Below are positions 8,060 to 16,558 of a DNA stretch of 64,000 bases, piece by piece. The stretch is from Streptococcus sp. HMSC074B11. GTDB lineage: Bacteria; Bacillota; Bacilli; Lactobacillales; Streptococcaceae. The notes below the pieces were generated by a model. It was not told the DNA's origin. It did no database searches and worked only from the letters and a program-made list of their open reading frames with translations. The stretch is taken from contig NZ_KV794309.1 of assembly GCF_001808705.1 (NCBI RefSeq), positions 521-64,520 of the forward strand, read 5' to 3'. A program made the position numbers and the translations under genes. Each line of letters begins with the position of its first letter. The first letter of the stretch is position 1.

Positions 8060-9145
8060 ATGAAACCGTCAATTTATAGTTTAACACGCCAAGGCATGCA
8101 AGAGTGGGTCTTGGAGCAGGGAGAAAAGAAATTCCGTGCGGATCAAATCTGGGAATGGCTTTACCGTAAACGTGTTCAATCATTTGAAGAAATGACCAAC
8201 TTGTCTAAGGATTTGATTACCAAACTCAACGACCAGTTTGTAGTCAATCCCTTAAAACAACGTATCGTTCAAGAATCAGCTGATGGAACAGTTAAGTACC
8301 TTTTTGAGTTGCCAGATGGTATGCTGATTGAAACGGTACTGATGCGTCAGCACTATGGTTTATCAGTCTGTGTAACCACTCAGGTAGGCTGCAATATTGG
8401 TTGTACCTTCTGTGCGTCAGGTTTGATCAAGAAGCAACGTGACCTCAATAACGGTGAAATCGTTGCTCAGATTATGTTGGTTCAAAAGTATTTTGACGAA
8501 CGTGGACAAGATGAACGTGTTAGTCATATCGTTGTTATGGGGATTGGAGAACCATTTGATAACTACAATAATGTCTTGAACTTCATCCGTACTATCAATG
8601 ATGATAAGGGAATGGCAATCGGTGCTCGTCATATCACAGTATCAACTTCTGGCTTGGCTCACAAGATTCGTGAGTTTGCCAATGAAGGAGTACAGGTTAA
8701 CCTTGCTGTTTCTCTTCATGCTCCAAACAATGAACTGCGTTCAAGCATTATGAAGATTAACCGTGCCTTTCCAATTGAAAAACTCTTTGCAGCTATCGAG
8801 TATTACATCGAAACAACCAATCGCCGTGTAACTTTTGAGTATATCATGCTAAATGAAGTCAATGACGGAGTAGAACAAGCACTTGAGTTGGCAGAATTGC
8901 TTAAGAACATTAAGAAATTGTCATATGTTAACTTGATTCCTTACAACCCAGTTAGTGAGCATGACCAATACAGTCGCAGTCCTAAGGAGCGCGTGATGGC
9001 CTTCTACGATACGCTCAAGAAAAAAGGTGTCAACTGTGTTGTTCGTCAGGAACATGGTACTGATATCGATGCGGCTTGTGGACAATTGCGTTCAAATACC
9101 ATGAAGCGTGATCGCCAAAAAGCAGTAGCAGAAGTAAATCCATAA
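8060..9145 (+). CDS. rlmN: Dual-specificity rRNA/tRNA adenine-C2 methyltransferase RlmN
   Basis: This 361-residue radical-SAM enzyme methylates C2 of A2503 in 23S rRNA and of A37 in some tRNAs. The 4Fe-4S cysteines form CxxxCxxC (C111, C115, C118 in CNIGCTFC). The C-terminal cysteine in DAACGQLR and the cysteine loop preceding it are the usual methyl-transfer residues. The GEPFDNYNN and SLHAPNN motifs are conserved. It is the second gene of the yutD operon, with AAGGAG upstream. The related Cfr (C8) is less likely because operon context and sequence are those of the housekeeping enzyme. Confidence 0.95.
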   Translation: MKPSIYSLTRQGMQEWVLEQGEKKFRADQIWEWLYRKRVQSFEEMTNLSKDLITKLNDQFVVNPLKQRIVQESADGTVKYLFELPDGMLIETVLMRQHYGLSVCVTTQVGCNIGCTFCASGLIKKQRDLNNGEIVAQIMLVQKYFDERGQDERVSHIVVMGIGEPFDNYNNVLNFIRTINDDKGMAIGARHITVSTSGLAHKIREFANEGVQVNLAVSLHAPNNELRSSIMKINRAFPIEKLFAAIEYYIETTNRRVTFEYIMLNEVNDGVEQALELAELLKNIKKLSYVNLIPYNPVSEHDQYSRSPKERVMAFYDTLKKKGVNCVVRQEHGTDIDAACGQLRSNTMKRDRQKAVAEVNP

Positions 9146-9146
9146 G

Positions 9147-9620
9147 ATGAAACGAAAAAAAATACTTAGCTTGGGAGTTCTTCTATACAGTTTTTGTATC
9201 GTCTGCTTTTGTTTTACTCCCCAGCCTCAACTTCCTACAGGAGTGGAAACTCCAGGTATTCAAACTTTTGGACGCCTGGTTTTTCTTTTGACGCCTTTTA
9301 ACTCCCTATGGAAACTGGGAGAAGTAACAAGCCTTCTGCAGCTATTTTGGATATTTTTGCAAAATGCCTTAAATATTCTCTTGCTTTTCCCATTGATTTT
9401 CCAGCTTCTCTATCTCATCCCTAGTCTAAGAAAAACCAAGAGAGTGATTTTGTTTAGCTTTTTACTAAGCTTGAGCATCGAGTGCACACAGCTAGTGTTA
9501 GATTTTTTCTTTGATTTTAATCGGGTATTTGAGATTGATGATTTGTGGACCAACACACTAGGTGGCTACTTAGCCTGGGTCCTTTACAAACTACTACATA
9601 AAAACAAGATAAGGAATTAA
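9147..9620 (+). CDS. VanZ-like family membrane protein
   Basis: This 157-residue protein starts one base after the rlmN stop. It has about four hydrophobic segments: near residues 8-24, 63-90, 98-118 and 138-150. The signature LSIECTQLVLDFFF...FEIDDLWTNTLGGYLAW is that of VanZ-like proteins. The family name comes from teicoplanin resistance, but most chromosomal members have no known role. No van genes are nearby, so drug resistance should not be assumed. Confidence 0.8.
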   Translation: MKRKKILSLGVLLYSFCIVCFCFTPQPQLPTGVETPGIQTFGRLVFLLTPFNSLWKLGEVTSLLQLFWIFLQNALNILLLFPLIFQLLYLIPSLRKTKRVILFSFLLSLSIECTQLVLDFFFDFNRVFEIDDLWTNTLGGYLAWVLYKLLHKNKIRN

Positions 9621-9621
9621 A

Positions 9622-11163
9622 ATGAGTATCTTAGAAGTAAAAAATTTAAGTCACGGTTTTGGTGACCGTGCGATTTTTGAAGACGTATCCTTCCGTCTCC
9701 TCAAGGGTGAACACATCGGACTAGTTGGTGCTAACGGTGAAGGAAAATCAACCTTCATGAGCATCGTAACTGGTAAAATGTTACCTGATGAAGGTAAGGT
9801 GGAATGGTCTAAATATGTGACAGCTGGCTACCTAGATCAGCATGCGGTGCTTAAAGAAGGCCAAACTGTTCGTGACGTTCTTCGTACAGCTTTTGACGAA
9901 TTATTCAAAGCCGAAGCACGTATCAATGAACTCTACATGGAAATGGCAGAAGAGGGCGCTGATATTGATGCATTGATGGAAGAAGTTGGAGAACTCCAAG
10001 ACCGTTTGGAAAGTCGTGACTTCTATACCTTGGATGCCAAGATTGATGAGGTAGCGCGTGCCCTTGGTGTCATGGACTTTGGGATGGATACAGATGTAAC
10101 AGCCTTGTCAGGTGGACAAAGAACCAAGGTATTATTAGCGAAACTCCTCCTTGAAAAGCCAGATATCTTGCTTCTGGATGAGCCAACCAACTATCTCGAT
10201 GCTGAGCATATCGACTGGCTCAAACGCTATCTCCAGAACTATGAGAATGCCTTTGTTCTTATTTCACACGATATTCCTTTCCTCAACGACGTTATCAATA
10301 TCGTCTATCATGTAGAAAATCAGCAGTTGACACGCTACTCTGGAGATTACTACCAGTTCCAAGAAGTCTATGCCATGAAGAAATCGCAATTGGAAGCAGC
10401 CTATGAACGTCAACAGAAAGAAATTGCGGATCTCAAGGATTTTGTGGCTCGAAACAAGGCGCGTGTTGCAACACGAAACATGGCCATGTCTCGCCAAAAG
10501 AAATTAGACAAGATGGATATCATCGAACTCCAAAGCGAAAAGCCAAAGCCATCCTTTGAATTCAAAACAGCTCGTACACCTGGTCGCTTTATCTTCCAAG
10601 CTAAGGACTTGCAGATTGGTTATGATCGTCCTCTTACTAAACCCTTAAACCTCACCTTTGAGCGCAATCAAAAGGTTGCTATCATCGGTGCCAATGGTAT
10701 CGGGAAAACAACCCTCTTGAAGAGTCTTTTGGGGATTATTCCACCTATTGCTGGGGAAGTTGAGCGTGGTGACTACCTAGAACTTGGCTACTTTGAGCAG
10801 GAAGTAGAAGGAGGCAATCGTCAGACACCACTGGAAGCAGTTTGGAATGCCTTTCCAGCCCTTAACCAAGCAGAAGTCCGTGCAGCCCTTGCTCGTTGTG
10901 GTCTGACGACTAAACATATCGAGAGTCAAATCCAAGTATTGTCAGGTGGAGAGCAAGCTAAGGTTCGTTTCTGTCTCTTGATGAACCGCGAGAATAATGT
11001 CCTTGTTCTTGACGAACCTACCAACCACTTGGATGTGGATGCCAAGGACGAACTCAAACGTGCTCTGAAAGAATACAAGGGTTCTATCCTCATGGTTTGT
11101 CACGAACCAGACTTTTACGAAGGCTGGATGGATCAAATCTGGGACTTCAATCAGCTGACATAA
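9622..11163 (+). CDS. ABC-F family ATPase (ribosome-associated type)
   Basis: The 513-residue protein has two ABC ATPase domains in one chain and no membrane segments, which defines the ABC-F class. Domain 1 has Walker A GANGEGKST (about 36-44), signature LSGGQRTK and DEPTNYLD. Domain 2 has GANGIGKTT, LSGGEQAK and DEPTNHLD. A charged linker of about 90 residues (roughly 240-325) would reach into the ribosomal E/P site. Chromosomal members of this YkpA/YbiT-like group are translation factors rather than drug-resistance proteins. Its place after yutD and rlmN supports a ribosome role. No antibiotic-resistance subclass feature is recognised. Confidence 0.9.
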   Translation: MSILEVKNLSHGFGDRAIFEDVSFRLLKGEHIGLVGANGEGKSTFMSIVTGKMLPDEGKVEWSKYVTAGYLDQHAVLKEGQTVRDVLRTAFDELFKAEARINELYMEMAEEGADIDALMEEVGELQDRLESRDFYTLDAKIDEVARALGVMDFGMDTDVTALSGGQRTKVLLAKLLLEKPDILLLDEPTNYLDAEHIDWLKRYLQNYENAFVLISHDIPFLNDVINIVYHVENQQLTRYSGDYYQFQEVYAMKKSQLEAAYERQQKEIADLKDFVARNKARVATRNMAMSRQKKLDKMDIIELQSEKPKPSFEFKTARTPGRFIFQAKDLQIGYDRPLTKPLNLTFERNQKVAIIGANGIGKTTLLKSLLGIIPPIAGEVERGDYLELGYFEQEVEGGNRQTPLEAVWNAFPALNQAEVRAALARCGLTTKHIESQIQVLSGGEQAKVRFCLLMNRENNVLVLDEPTNHLDVDAKDELKRALKEYKGSILMVCHEPDFYEGWMDQIWDFNQLT

Positions 11164-11170
11164 ATAGTCA

Positions 11171-11204
11171 TAAAAAAGCCAAGTCTGGGTGACTTGGCTT
11201 TTTG
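11171..11204. terminator. Bidirectional terminator between ABC-F and zinc-ribbon genes
   Basis: AAAAAAGCCAAGTC/GACTTGGCTTTTT is a perfect stem with A and T runs on both sides. It serves the convergent genes. Confidence 0.9.
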
Positions 11205-11205
11205 A

Positions 11206-11445
11206 CTAGTAATTCAAATAGGTCTCAATATCAGATTTTTGGATTTCTTTCCCGTAGTGACAAATCGGGCAAGAGACGAAATAAGTTTTTCCGTAAGGAA
11301 AGAGTGGAATCCAGTAAAGGGTAAACTTACGTCCAGTTTCTGAAATTTCCCAAGTGTCGGTATTGTTACAGTGACCACACTCGATAGTGGTTTGAGTATG
11401 TCCTAAGACCTTTTGGTAACCTTTCGAACCCCAGAATAAAATCAT
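11206..11445 (-). CDS. Small zinc-ribbon protein
   Basis: The 79-residue protein has CxxC pairs CGHC and CPIC about 36 residues apart, a zinc-ribbon arrangement. The ATG at 11445 (MILFWGSKGYQKVLG) sits eight bases from AAGGAG. The GTG at 11451 is too close to that site. Members of this family occur widely in Firmicutes with no known function. Several hydrophobic residues between the CxxC pairs (YWIPLFPYGKTYFV) suggest it may bind membrane or partner proteins. Confidence 0.75.
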   Translation of the reverse strand: MILFWGSKGYQKVLGHTQTTIECGHCNNTDTWEISETGRKFTLYWIPLFPYGKTYFVSCPICHYGKEIQKSDIETYLNY

Positions 11446-11473
11446 TTTCACATCTCCTTATTTTAGGGTCATC

Positions 11474-12280
11474 CTATTTTTTACTGAAATCGTAGTCCTT
11501 AACAATTTCAATGCTGTCGATAGTGATAGCAGTGGTTGGTTTGTCTTTTTCGTCTTTTTCAGCCTTGGCAATCTTGTCCACAACATCCATACCGTCGATG
11601 ACTTGACCAAAGACAGGGTGCTTACCGTCTAGACTAGGATTTCCACCTTCTTTGTAGGCTTCGATAATTTTCTTTGGATAACTACTTGTAGGAAGTTTGG
11701 CAGAAATGTCTGTCGTATTTTGGTTGATGAAGAACTGGCTACCATTTGAATTTGGTTGACCAGTATTGGCCATAGAGAGAGAACCACGAATGTTATAGAG
11801 GTAAGGAGAGATTTCGCTCTTGAAACCAGTTCCCTGGTCTTTAGTCTTGTCCTTATCATGCCAGATGGATTCACCACCAGTACCATCCCCTTTTGGATCA
11901 CCAGTCTGGACCATGAAGCCATCGATCACTCGGTGGAAGGTAACGCCATTGTAGTAGCCTTCTTTTGCGTGAGTTAGGAAATTTTCAACCGCAAGTGGAG
12001 CTAGCTTTGGAAAGAGTTTGATGCGGATATCTCCTTGACTGGTGTGGAGAATGACTTCAGCTTCGTCTTCAGCAACTTCCTTAGAGAGTTGTGGGAAGTT
12101 AGCATTCTCATTTGTCAAGGCGTCTTTGAGATCCTTGGCAGATTGGGCAGCTGCTTTGGAACTTTCTTCAGCAGCCAAGCTAGAATCTACATAGTCATCC
12201 CCTCGCAGACTACGTTGGATACTGCTACATCCAGCAAGGGCAAAAGTTGAGATTAATAGAAGTGTTGCTATTTTTTTCAT
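11474..12280 (-). CDS. slrA: Surface lipoprotein peptidyl-prolyl isomerase (cyclophilin type) SlrA
   Basis: The 268-residue protein begins with a lipoprotein signal peptide ([17 protein letters not shown]; lipobox LAGC, lipid-modified cysteine at 17). A linker precedes a cyclophilin domain at about residues 75-265, with [15 protein letters not shown] and GSQFFI as signature motifs. It matches pneumococcal streptococcal lipoprotein rotamase A closely, as I remember that sequence. SlrA folds secreted proteins outside the membrane and aids colonisation. The start at 12280 has AAAGGA upstream; the longer reading frame to 12310 would put ten residues before the signal peptide. It has its own promoter. 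Confidence 0.93.
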   Translation of the reverse strand: MKKIATLLLISTFALAGCSSIQRSLRGDDYVDSSLAAEESSKAAAQSAKDLKDALTNENANFPQLSKEVAEDEAEVILHTSQGDIRIKLFPKLAPLAVENFLTHAKEGYYNGVTFHRVIDGFMVQTGDPKGDGTGGESIWHDKDKTKDQGTGFKSEISPYLYNIRGSLSMANTGQPNSNGSQFFINQNTTDISAKLPTSSYPKKIIEAYKEGGNPSLDGKHPVFGQVIDGMDVVDKIAKAEKDEKDKPTTAITIDSIEIVKDYDFSKK

Positions 12281-12308
12281 GGTAATCCTTTCAAAAATCA
12301 TTTCTACC

Positions 12309-12337
12309 ATTGTACCCTAATTGAAAGTGGATTTCAA
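12309..12337 (-). promoter_or_regulatory. Promoter of slrA
   Basis: On the minus strand TTGAAA (12337-12332), 17-bp spacer, then TACAAT (12314-12309). Confidence 0.65.
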
Positions 12338-12351
12338 ATATTCAATTGTGA

Positions 12352-13164
12352 TCATTCCGATAGTACATACAATTTTATGGCCTTACTTACCCCATTTTGA
12401 TCATTAGAATCTGTTACTTTATTTGCACATACTTTAACATCTGTAGGAGCATTTCCCATTGCAACACCAAGTCCAGCGGTCTCAATCATTGGAATGTCGT
12501 TATAATTATCTCCAATACTCATAATTTCAGTGAGTGATAGTTGATAATAGTTGGCTAATTCTAACAGAGCTTGTTTTTTTGAGACTTGATTATGTGTGAC
12601 TTCAAGATAGTTATCCTTCGAGAGGTAAAAGTCAGTTTGAGGGAAATCCATGGTTGCTAATGTCTCTTTAAGTTTCTGGATAGTAGCTGCGTTATCTATT
12701 AGTAAAAGTTTATGAATAAGATTCTTTTCTTCCTGAAGAAAATCTGCTAGTGAAGTAACTTTGGGGCTCTCTCCAGTAATCTGTGCTTCAATTTCTACCC
12801 ATTTATCTAAAGTATTTACGTACCAATATTTTCCAGAATAAACATTAATTGAAACTGTCGGAAATTCTTTTGTTAAAAAATCATGTAGTAAGAGTAATTC
12901 TTTTTTATTAATAGTATGCTGACTCAGAATTTTATCTCCTGTACCAATGAGAGCACCATTATAACTTGCAATTGGAAAATCTGTGATTCCAAGTTCTTTC
13001 GAAATTGGAGCTATACCAAGAGGAGAGCGAGCAGAAGCTAGAACAAAAGGAATTTCACTTTGTTTCAAAAGTGGCATAAGCTCTAGTAAATGAGAGTCTA
13101 ATTGGTGATTTTGGTCTAAAATGGTACCATCGATATCACTCATGATTAACTTTATTACTGACAT
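12352..13164 (-). CDS. Cof-type HAD-IIB sugar phosphatase
   Basis: The 270-residue HAD phosphatase has motif I SDIDGTILD (D10 nucleophile, D12 acid), a type C2B cap in the middle, and the C-terminal GDNYNDIPM acidic motif IV. Such enzymes remove phosphate from small metabolites, often sugar phosphates or FMN. The start at 13164 has a GGAGAAAC site; the reading frame upstream runs into the preceding gene. It follows the DeoR regulator by 13 bp, so the two form one transcript and the regulator may sense the phosphatase substrate or product. Confidence 0.85.
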   Translation of the reverse strand: MSVIKLIMSDIDGTILDQNHQLDSHLLELMPLLKQSEIPFVLASARSPLGIAPISKELGITDFPIASYNGALIGTGDKILSQHTINKKELLLLHDFLTKEFPTVSINVYSGKYWYVNTLDKWVEIEAQITGESPKVTSLADFLQEEKNLIHKLLLIDNAATIQKLKETLATMDFPQTDFYLSKDNYLEVTHNQVSKKQALLELANYYQLSLTEIMSIGDNYNDIPMIETAGLGVAMGNAPTDVKVCANKVTDSNDQNGVSKAIKLYVLSE

Positions 13165-13177
13165 ATGTTTCTCCTTT

Positions 13178-13921
13178 TTAAAATAGAATAGTTGTTTTAC
13201 CATCTAAAGATTGTTGAATTTCTATGTCGGGTTCTTTGTCTGTAATCCAATAATCAAAATCAGTAAGTTCGGAAAGAATATAATGAGAGTGTTTGTTTAT
13301 CTTGCTGGTTTCAGCTAACAAGACGCGAATTTTACTGGTTTTAAATGCTCTTTTTTTCATTAGAACATCTTCTTGATCTTCAAAACTAACTTGTCCGTCT
13401 GAAAGACTAGCTGCACCAAAAAATGCTAAGTCAAATTTAATTCTATTCAAAGATTCGGATTCTTCTAATGAGTAATAGAAACGATTCTTTTTATGAAATC
13501 GTCCACCGATAATGTGAAAATCGACATTTTCATTTTCTCCTAAGACAAGTGCATTATCCAATGAATGGCTAAAAATAGTAACTTTTTTATCTGTTATTTT
13601 TGCTAACTCAAGTACAGTTGTTGAAACATCATAGAAAATTAATTGTGAATCAGAAATAAGTTGGGTAGCTAAATGAGCAATTTTCTCTTTTTCTTTAGAA
13701 GATTGTTCTGCTCGACCTTTATAACCAAGAATCCGTTGCTTTTGAATTGGCAATAAACCTCCATGAGTTCTTTTTGCTCGTTTCTCCTTTGCAAGAATGG
13801 AAAAATCTCTCCGGATGGTATCCTTGGATACTTGGAAATAGTCAACCATTTCTCTTGCCGATAGACTTCCTCTCTCTTCTAAAAGTTTTATGATTTCTTC
13901 TAATCGTTGTTCTTGGTACAT
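13178..13921 (-). CDS. DeoR/GlpR-family transcriptional regulator
   Basis: The 247-residue protein has an N-terminal winged HTH (residues 5-58, with SAREMVDYFQVSKDTIRRD as the recognition region) and a C-terminal DeoRC sensor domain for a phosphorylated sugar. The FYDVSTTVLEL motif and the IIGG sequence are typical of that domain. The start at 13921 follows AAGGGGG. It is the first gene of a two-gene operon with the HAD phosphatase. It probably controls its own promoter; two AATGATTTA repeats upstream could be operators. Its distant targets are not visible. Confidence 0.88.
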   Translation of the reverse strand: MYQEQRLEEIIKLLEERGSLSAREMVDYFQVSKDTIRRDFSILAKEKRAKRTHGGLLPIQKQRILGYKGRAEQSSKEKEKIAHLATQLISDSQLIFYDVSTTVLELAKITDKKVTIFSHSLDNALVLGENENVDFHIIGGRFHKKNRFYYSLEESESLNRIKFDLAFFGAASLSDGQVSFEDQEDVLMKKRAFKTSKIRVLLAETSKINKHSHYILSELTDFDYWITDKEPDIEIQQSLDGKTTILF

Positions 13922-13943
13922 AGGAATTCCCCCTTTTAATACT

Positions 13944-13972
13944 AATATACCTCTTTTGTAAGCGATTGTCAA
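13944..13972 (-). promoter_or_regulatory. Promoter of the DeoR-HAD operon
   Basis: On the minus strand TTGACA (13972-13967), 17-bp spacer, TATATT (13949-13944). This is a near-consensus promoter. Confidence 0.8.
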
Positions 13973-13979
13973 TAAATGT

Positions 13980-14009
13980 AATGATTTATAAGTGTTTCTA
14001 AATGATTTA
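13980..14009. promoter_or_regulatory. Candidate DeoR operator: two direct repeats
   Basis: AATGATTTA occurs at 13980-13988 and again at 14001-14009, 21 bp apart, or two helical turns. The repeats lie just upstream of the -35 of the DeoR-HAD promoter. Assignment to this regulator is inference from position. Confidence 0.45.
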
Positions 14010-14035
14010 CAAAAAAATCAACCTGACTTGGTTGA

Positions 14036-14569
14036 TTAAAAATTCTTCTTTGGATGGCGGTCAATGATTGCCTGATGGTCCTTGAGAGCCTGTTCTCCTT
14101 TTGGAGTTAGTTTATAACCGCGAATCGAAAAGAGACTAGCTAATTCCTCTTCTGAAAAATGGTCATGAAGGGTTTGATTCAAGTCAGAAGCCTTCATCTT
14201 GGAAAGTCCAGTAACTCCCTTCTTCTTCAGGATATTCTTTTTCATGGTACTATTTAGATGGTCAAGCGAGTCAAAAGCAGTTTCGACAAGAGCATATCCT
14301 TTTTCAATAAGTTTTTCTAAATGTTTTGGTGCATCAATTCCATAAGTATACTCGAAGTATTTCGGAAATCATGTTTCGGTGGTGAATGTTCTAAAGTTGA
14401 TTCTCCAGAGGAGGATAATATCACCTGCTAGGAGACTGTCTTCTAATAATTCCATATTTCGTTTTGGGACAGGCTTGGGATTTAGTAGCCAAGTCTCGAT
14501 ATCACGATCAGGAGAGATGTAAGGCTTAACCTGATGGTCTTTGTAAATGTTCTCTATAGTAGTATTCAT
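14036..14569 (-). pseudogene. Uncharacterised protein gene interrupted by an in-frame TGA
   Basis: One reading frame of 178 codons runs from the ATG at 14569 to the stop at 14036. A TGA at 14371-14369, after residue 66, interrupts it. The first part ends RINFRTFTTET; the frame continues after the stop with FPKYFEYTYGIDAPKHLE and ends RHPKKNF without further interruption. The C-terminal half (GVTGLSKMKASDLNQTLHDH) resembles SAP-like helical modules; the family is not identified. TGG (Trp) to TGA is the simplest explanation. A separate restart at the ATG 14245, which codes for 69 residues, is possible but lacks a clear ribosome site. The lesion looks recent. Confidence 0.8.
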
Positions 14570-14642
14570 AAAGTTTCTCTTTCTAATTTATCCCTATTAG
14601 TCTAAAAAATTTAAAAATTTTAAAGTCTGTCAAGTTTTTTTC

Positions 14643-14670
14643 TTGACACCTGTTAGAAATCTGCTATAAT
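14643..14670 (+). promoter_or_regulatory. Strong promoter of rpsP-khpA
   Basis: TTGACA (14643-14648), 16-bp spacer, TATAAT (14665-14670) with TGC just before it. Both hexamers match consensus, as expected for a ribosomal protein gene. Confidence 0.9.
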
Positions 14671-14736
14671 GGAACATGTGGTAAATAGCCTAGCTATTTG
14701 ACCGAACAAAAAAATAAAAGAAAAGAGATATTAAAA

Positions 14737-15009
14737 ATGGCAGTAAAAATCCGTTTGACTCGTATGGGTTCTAAGAAAAAACCTTTCTACCGTATTAACG
14801 TTGCAGATTCACGTTCACCACGTGATGGACGTTTCATCGAAACAGTTGGAACTTACAACCCACTTGTTGAAGAAAACCAAGTAACTTTGAAAGAAGACCG
14901 CGTTCTTGCATGGTTGGCTGATGGAGCTCAACCTTCAGATACAGTTCGCAACATCCTTTCAAAAGAAGGCGTATTGAAAAAATTCCACGATTCTAAATTC
15001 TCTAAATAA
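14737..15009 (+). CDS. rpsP: 30S ribosomal protein bS16
   Basis: The 90-residue protein starts [20 protein letters not shown], the bS16 signature. The frame is open upstream to 14698, but the ATG at 14737 gives the family-standard N-terminus. It lies next to khpA, with rimM and trmD downstream. This is the common rpsP-KH-rimM-trmD neighbourhood, here interrupted by a terminator, a MazG-like gene and a hydrolase. Confidence 0.97.
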   Translation: MAVKIRLTRMGSKKKPFYRINVADSRSPRDGRFIETVGTYNPLVEENQVTLKEDRVLAWLADGAQPSDTVRNILSKEGVLKKFHDSKFSK

Positions 15010-15028
15010 GTTTAAAGTAGGTTGACAG

Positions 15029-15268
15029 ATGGATACGATTGAAAATCTCATTATTGCAATTGTGAAACCTTTGATTTCACAACCAGATGCCTTAACTATC
15101 AAGATTGAAGATACACCGGAATTTTTGGAATATCATTTGGATCTTGACCAGAGCGATGTGGGTCGTGTAATCGGTCGTAAGGGTCGCACTATCTCTGCGA
15201 TAAGAACGATTGTCTACTCTGTCCCAACTGAAGACAAAAAAGTAAGAATCGTTATTGATGAAAAATAA
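15029..15268 (+). CDS. khpA: KH-domain RNA-binding protein KhpA
   Basis: The 79-residue protein is a single KH domain with the GRKGRT (GxxG-type) loop at about residues 49-54 in [10 protein letters not shown]. In pneumococcus KhpA pairs with KhpB/EloR to control cell elongation and binds many small RNAs and mRNAs; this is family knowledge. It is cotranscribed with rpsP from the same promoter, 19 bp downstream. Confidence 0.93.
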   Translation: MDTIENLIIAIVKPLISQPDALTIKIEDTPEFLEYHLDLDQSDVGRVIGRKGRTISAIRTIVYSVPTEDKKVRIVIDEK

Positions 15269-15269
15269 G

Positions 15270-15297
15270 AAAAGCGGGACGAGGTCTCGCTTTTTTT
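15270..15297 (+). terminator. Terminator of rpsP-khpA
   Basis: GCGGGAC/GTCTCGC stem with GAG loop and seven T. AAGGAG of the next gene begins at 15299, directly after the T run, so transcripts that read through would translate the MazG-like gene. Confidence 0.85.
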
Positions 15298-15310
15298 GCA
15301 AGGAGAAGGA

Positions 15311-15643
15311 ATGAGAGATTTAACAGTTAGACAACTAGAGGAATACTTACTTGATCATTACCAACAATCTAGAACAGAAGAAGGACTTTTTATCAAACTA
15401 GTGGAAGAAGTTGGAGAAGTCGCTGAGGTTTTAAATGGACGTTCAGGTAGAAAAGAGGGTGTCCAAGATTCAAACGAGGAATTGGCAAAGGAGTTGGCAG
15501 ATATCATTCACTACACAGTGGCAATTGCAGCTATCAACCATATCGACCTAACGAAGACCATTTTTGAAAAAGACAAAAAGGCAGCCATCAAGTATCAACA
15601 TGAACAAGATTTGGAAGGCTTCTTAGCAGGAAACCATCCATAG
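15311..15643 (+). CDS. MazG-like nucleotide pyrophosphohydrolase
   Basis: The 110-residue all-alpha NTP pyrophosphatase of the MazG/dUTPase-2 superfamily carries metal-binding KLVEEVGEVAEV (ExxE) and ELAKELADIIHY (ExxD) motifs. Such enzymes hydrolyse (d)NTPs or modified nucleotides to monophosphates. AAGGAG at 15299-15304 fixes the ATG at 15311. No promoter is visible between the khpA terminator and the gene, so expression likely depends on readthrough. Confidence 0.85.
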   Translation: MRDLTVRQLEEYLLDHYQQSRTEEGLFIKLVEEVGEVAEVLNGRSGRKEGVQDSNEELAKELADIIHYTVAIAAINHIDLTKTIFEKDKKAAIKYQHEQDLEGFLAGNHP

Positions 15644-15660
15644 TTGCTCTTTTCTCCAAC

Positions 15661-15709
15661 TTGTGAAAATCCCTGGAACGTGATAAAATAAAGGGTAAGG
15701 GTATATAAT
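15661..15709 (+). promoter_or_regulatory. Candidate promoters of the alpha/beta-hydrolase gene
   Basis: TTGTGA (15661-15666), 17-bp spacer, TAAAAT (15684-15689) forms one candidate. A second -10-like TATAAT is at 15704-15709. No ribosome site follows either one. Confidence 0.45.
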
Positions 15710-15724
15710 AAATCATTGTATAGA

Positions 15725-16522
15725 ATGAGTGGTTTCTTTATGAAGAGGTTTGAAGTATCTACAGAAATTGGTAGTCTCTCTGTTACTTATCAAAAGCAAA
15801 AGAAAGTGCTAGTTTGTTTAAGTGGCGCAGGTTTGCTACCTAGTTATGAAAATTTTTCACTTATACTTGAAAAACTTCCTCCCACAATTGGTTATTTGAC
15901 AATTGATTTTCCAAACACAGGTAGGAGTCTGATTTATAACCAAGCTGGAAAAAATCTAGATAATCTTACAGATGCGGTTTATGAAGTACTTGAAGAGTTG
16001 GAGATTTCTGAATATATACTTTGTGTACATAGTTTGAGTGGAATTGTAGCTTGCAAATTACTCAACAAACCAATTAAGTGTCGGGCCTTAGTAGCGATTG
16101 AACCAACAACTAAAAAAGTAATGTTTGCTGATTTTTCAGAAAATCCTTATCCAGAAATGGAAGAGCAGACGAGACTGATTGAAGAATTCGGTCCTGAACT
16201 TTATTTTAAGAACTTAATTCAAGCCACATTTAGCCCTGAAACTAACAAAGAAATTTGGAAATTAATGCAAGAAAAAGGCTCAGAGTTGGAACATCAAGAT
16301 CCAGAGTTTCAGGTATCTGTTGAGATCACCGAGGAAGATTTTGAGGATATGTCAATAGCAGATCGTATCCCTGTATTTATTTTTTGTCAGGCTTATAGAG
16401 AAAAAGAGTACAGAGAATCAGAATATTGGACTTCCAGTACCAAACTCATTTTAGGAGGGAATCACCATTATTTACAGTGGTCTGAATCAGAGAAAATTGT
16501 AGATATTATTAAAAAATTGTAA
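15725..16522 (+). CDS. Alpha/beta-hydrolase fold protein with atypical elbow
   Basis: From the ATG at 15725 the protein has 265 residues; the ATG at 15740 or TTG at 15716 are alternatives, and none has a ribosome site. The fold is suggested by CLSGAGLLPSYENF, IDFPNTGRS and CVHSLSGIVA (nucleophile probably S103), with a C-terminal GGNHHYLQW giving the histidine. The usual GHSLGG is replaced by VHSLSG, so it may still be active but is divergent. It is similar to peptidase-S33-like hydrolases of streptococci. It lies between the MazG-like gene and rimM and its role is unknown. Confidence 0.75.
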   Translation: MSGFFMKRFEVSTEIGSLSVTYQKQKKVLVCLSGAGLLPSYENFSLILEKLPPTIGYLTIDFPNTGRSLIYNQAGKNLDNLTDAVYEVLEELEISEYILCVHSLSGIVACKLLNKPIKCRALVAIEPTTKKVMFADFSENPYPEMEEQTRLIEEFGPELYFKNLIQATFSPETNKEIWKLMQEKGSELEHQDPEFQVSVEITEEDFEDMSIADRIPVFIFCQAYREKEYRESEYWTSSTKLILGGNHHYLQWSESEKIVDIIKKL

Positions 16523-16558
16523 GAAGAAAATGGAGATAAGGAAATTACAGGAGATCAA

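Noticed and set aside
9147-9620. Glycopeptide resistance through VanZ
   Set aside because: No other van genes are present, and chromosomal VanZ-like proteins are common without resistance.
9622-11163. Antibiotic-resistance ABC-F (Msr/Lsa-type)
   Set aside because: Operon context (yutD, rlmN) and lack of an extended resistance-type linker point to a housekeeping translation factor.
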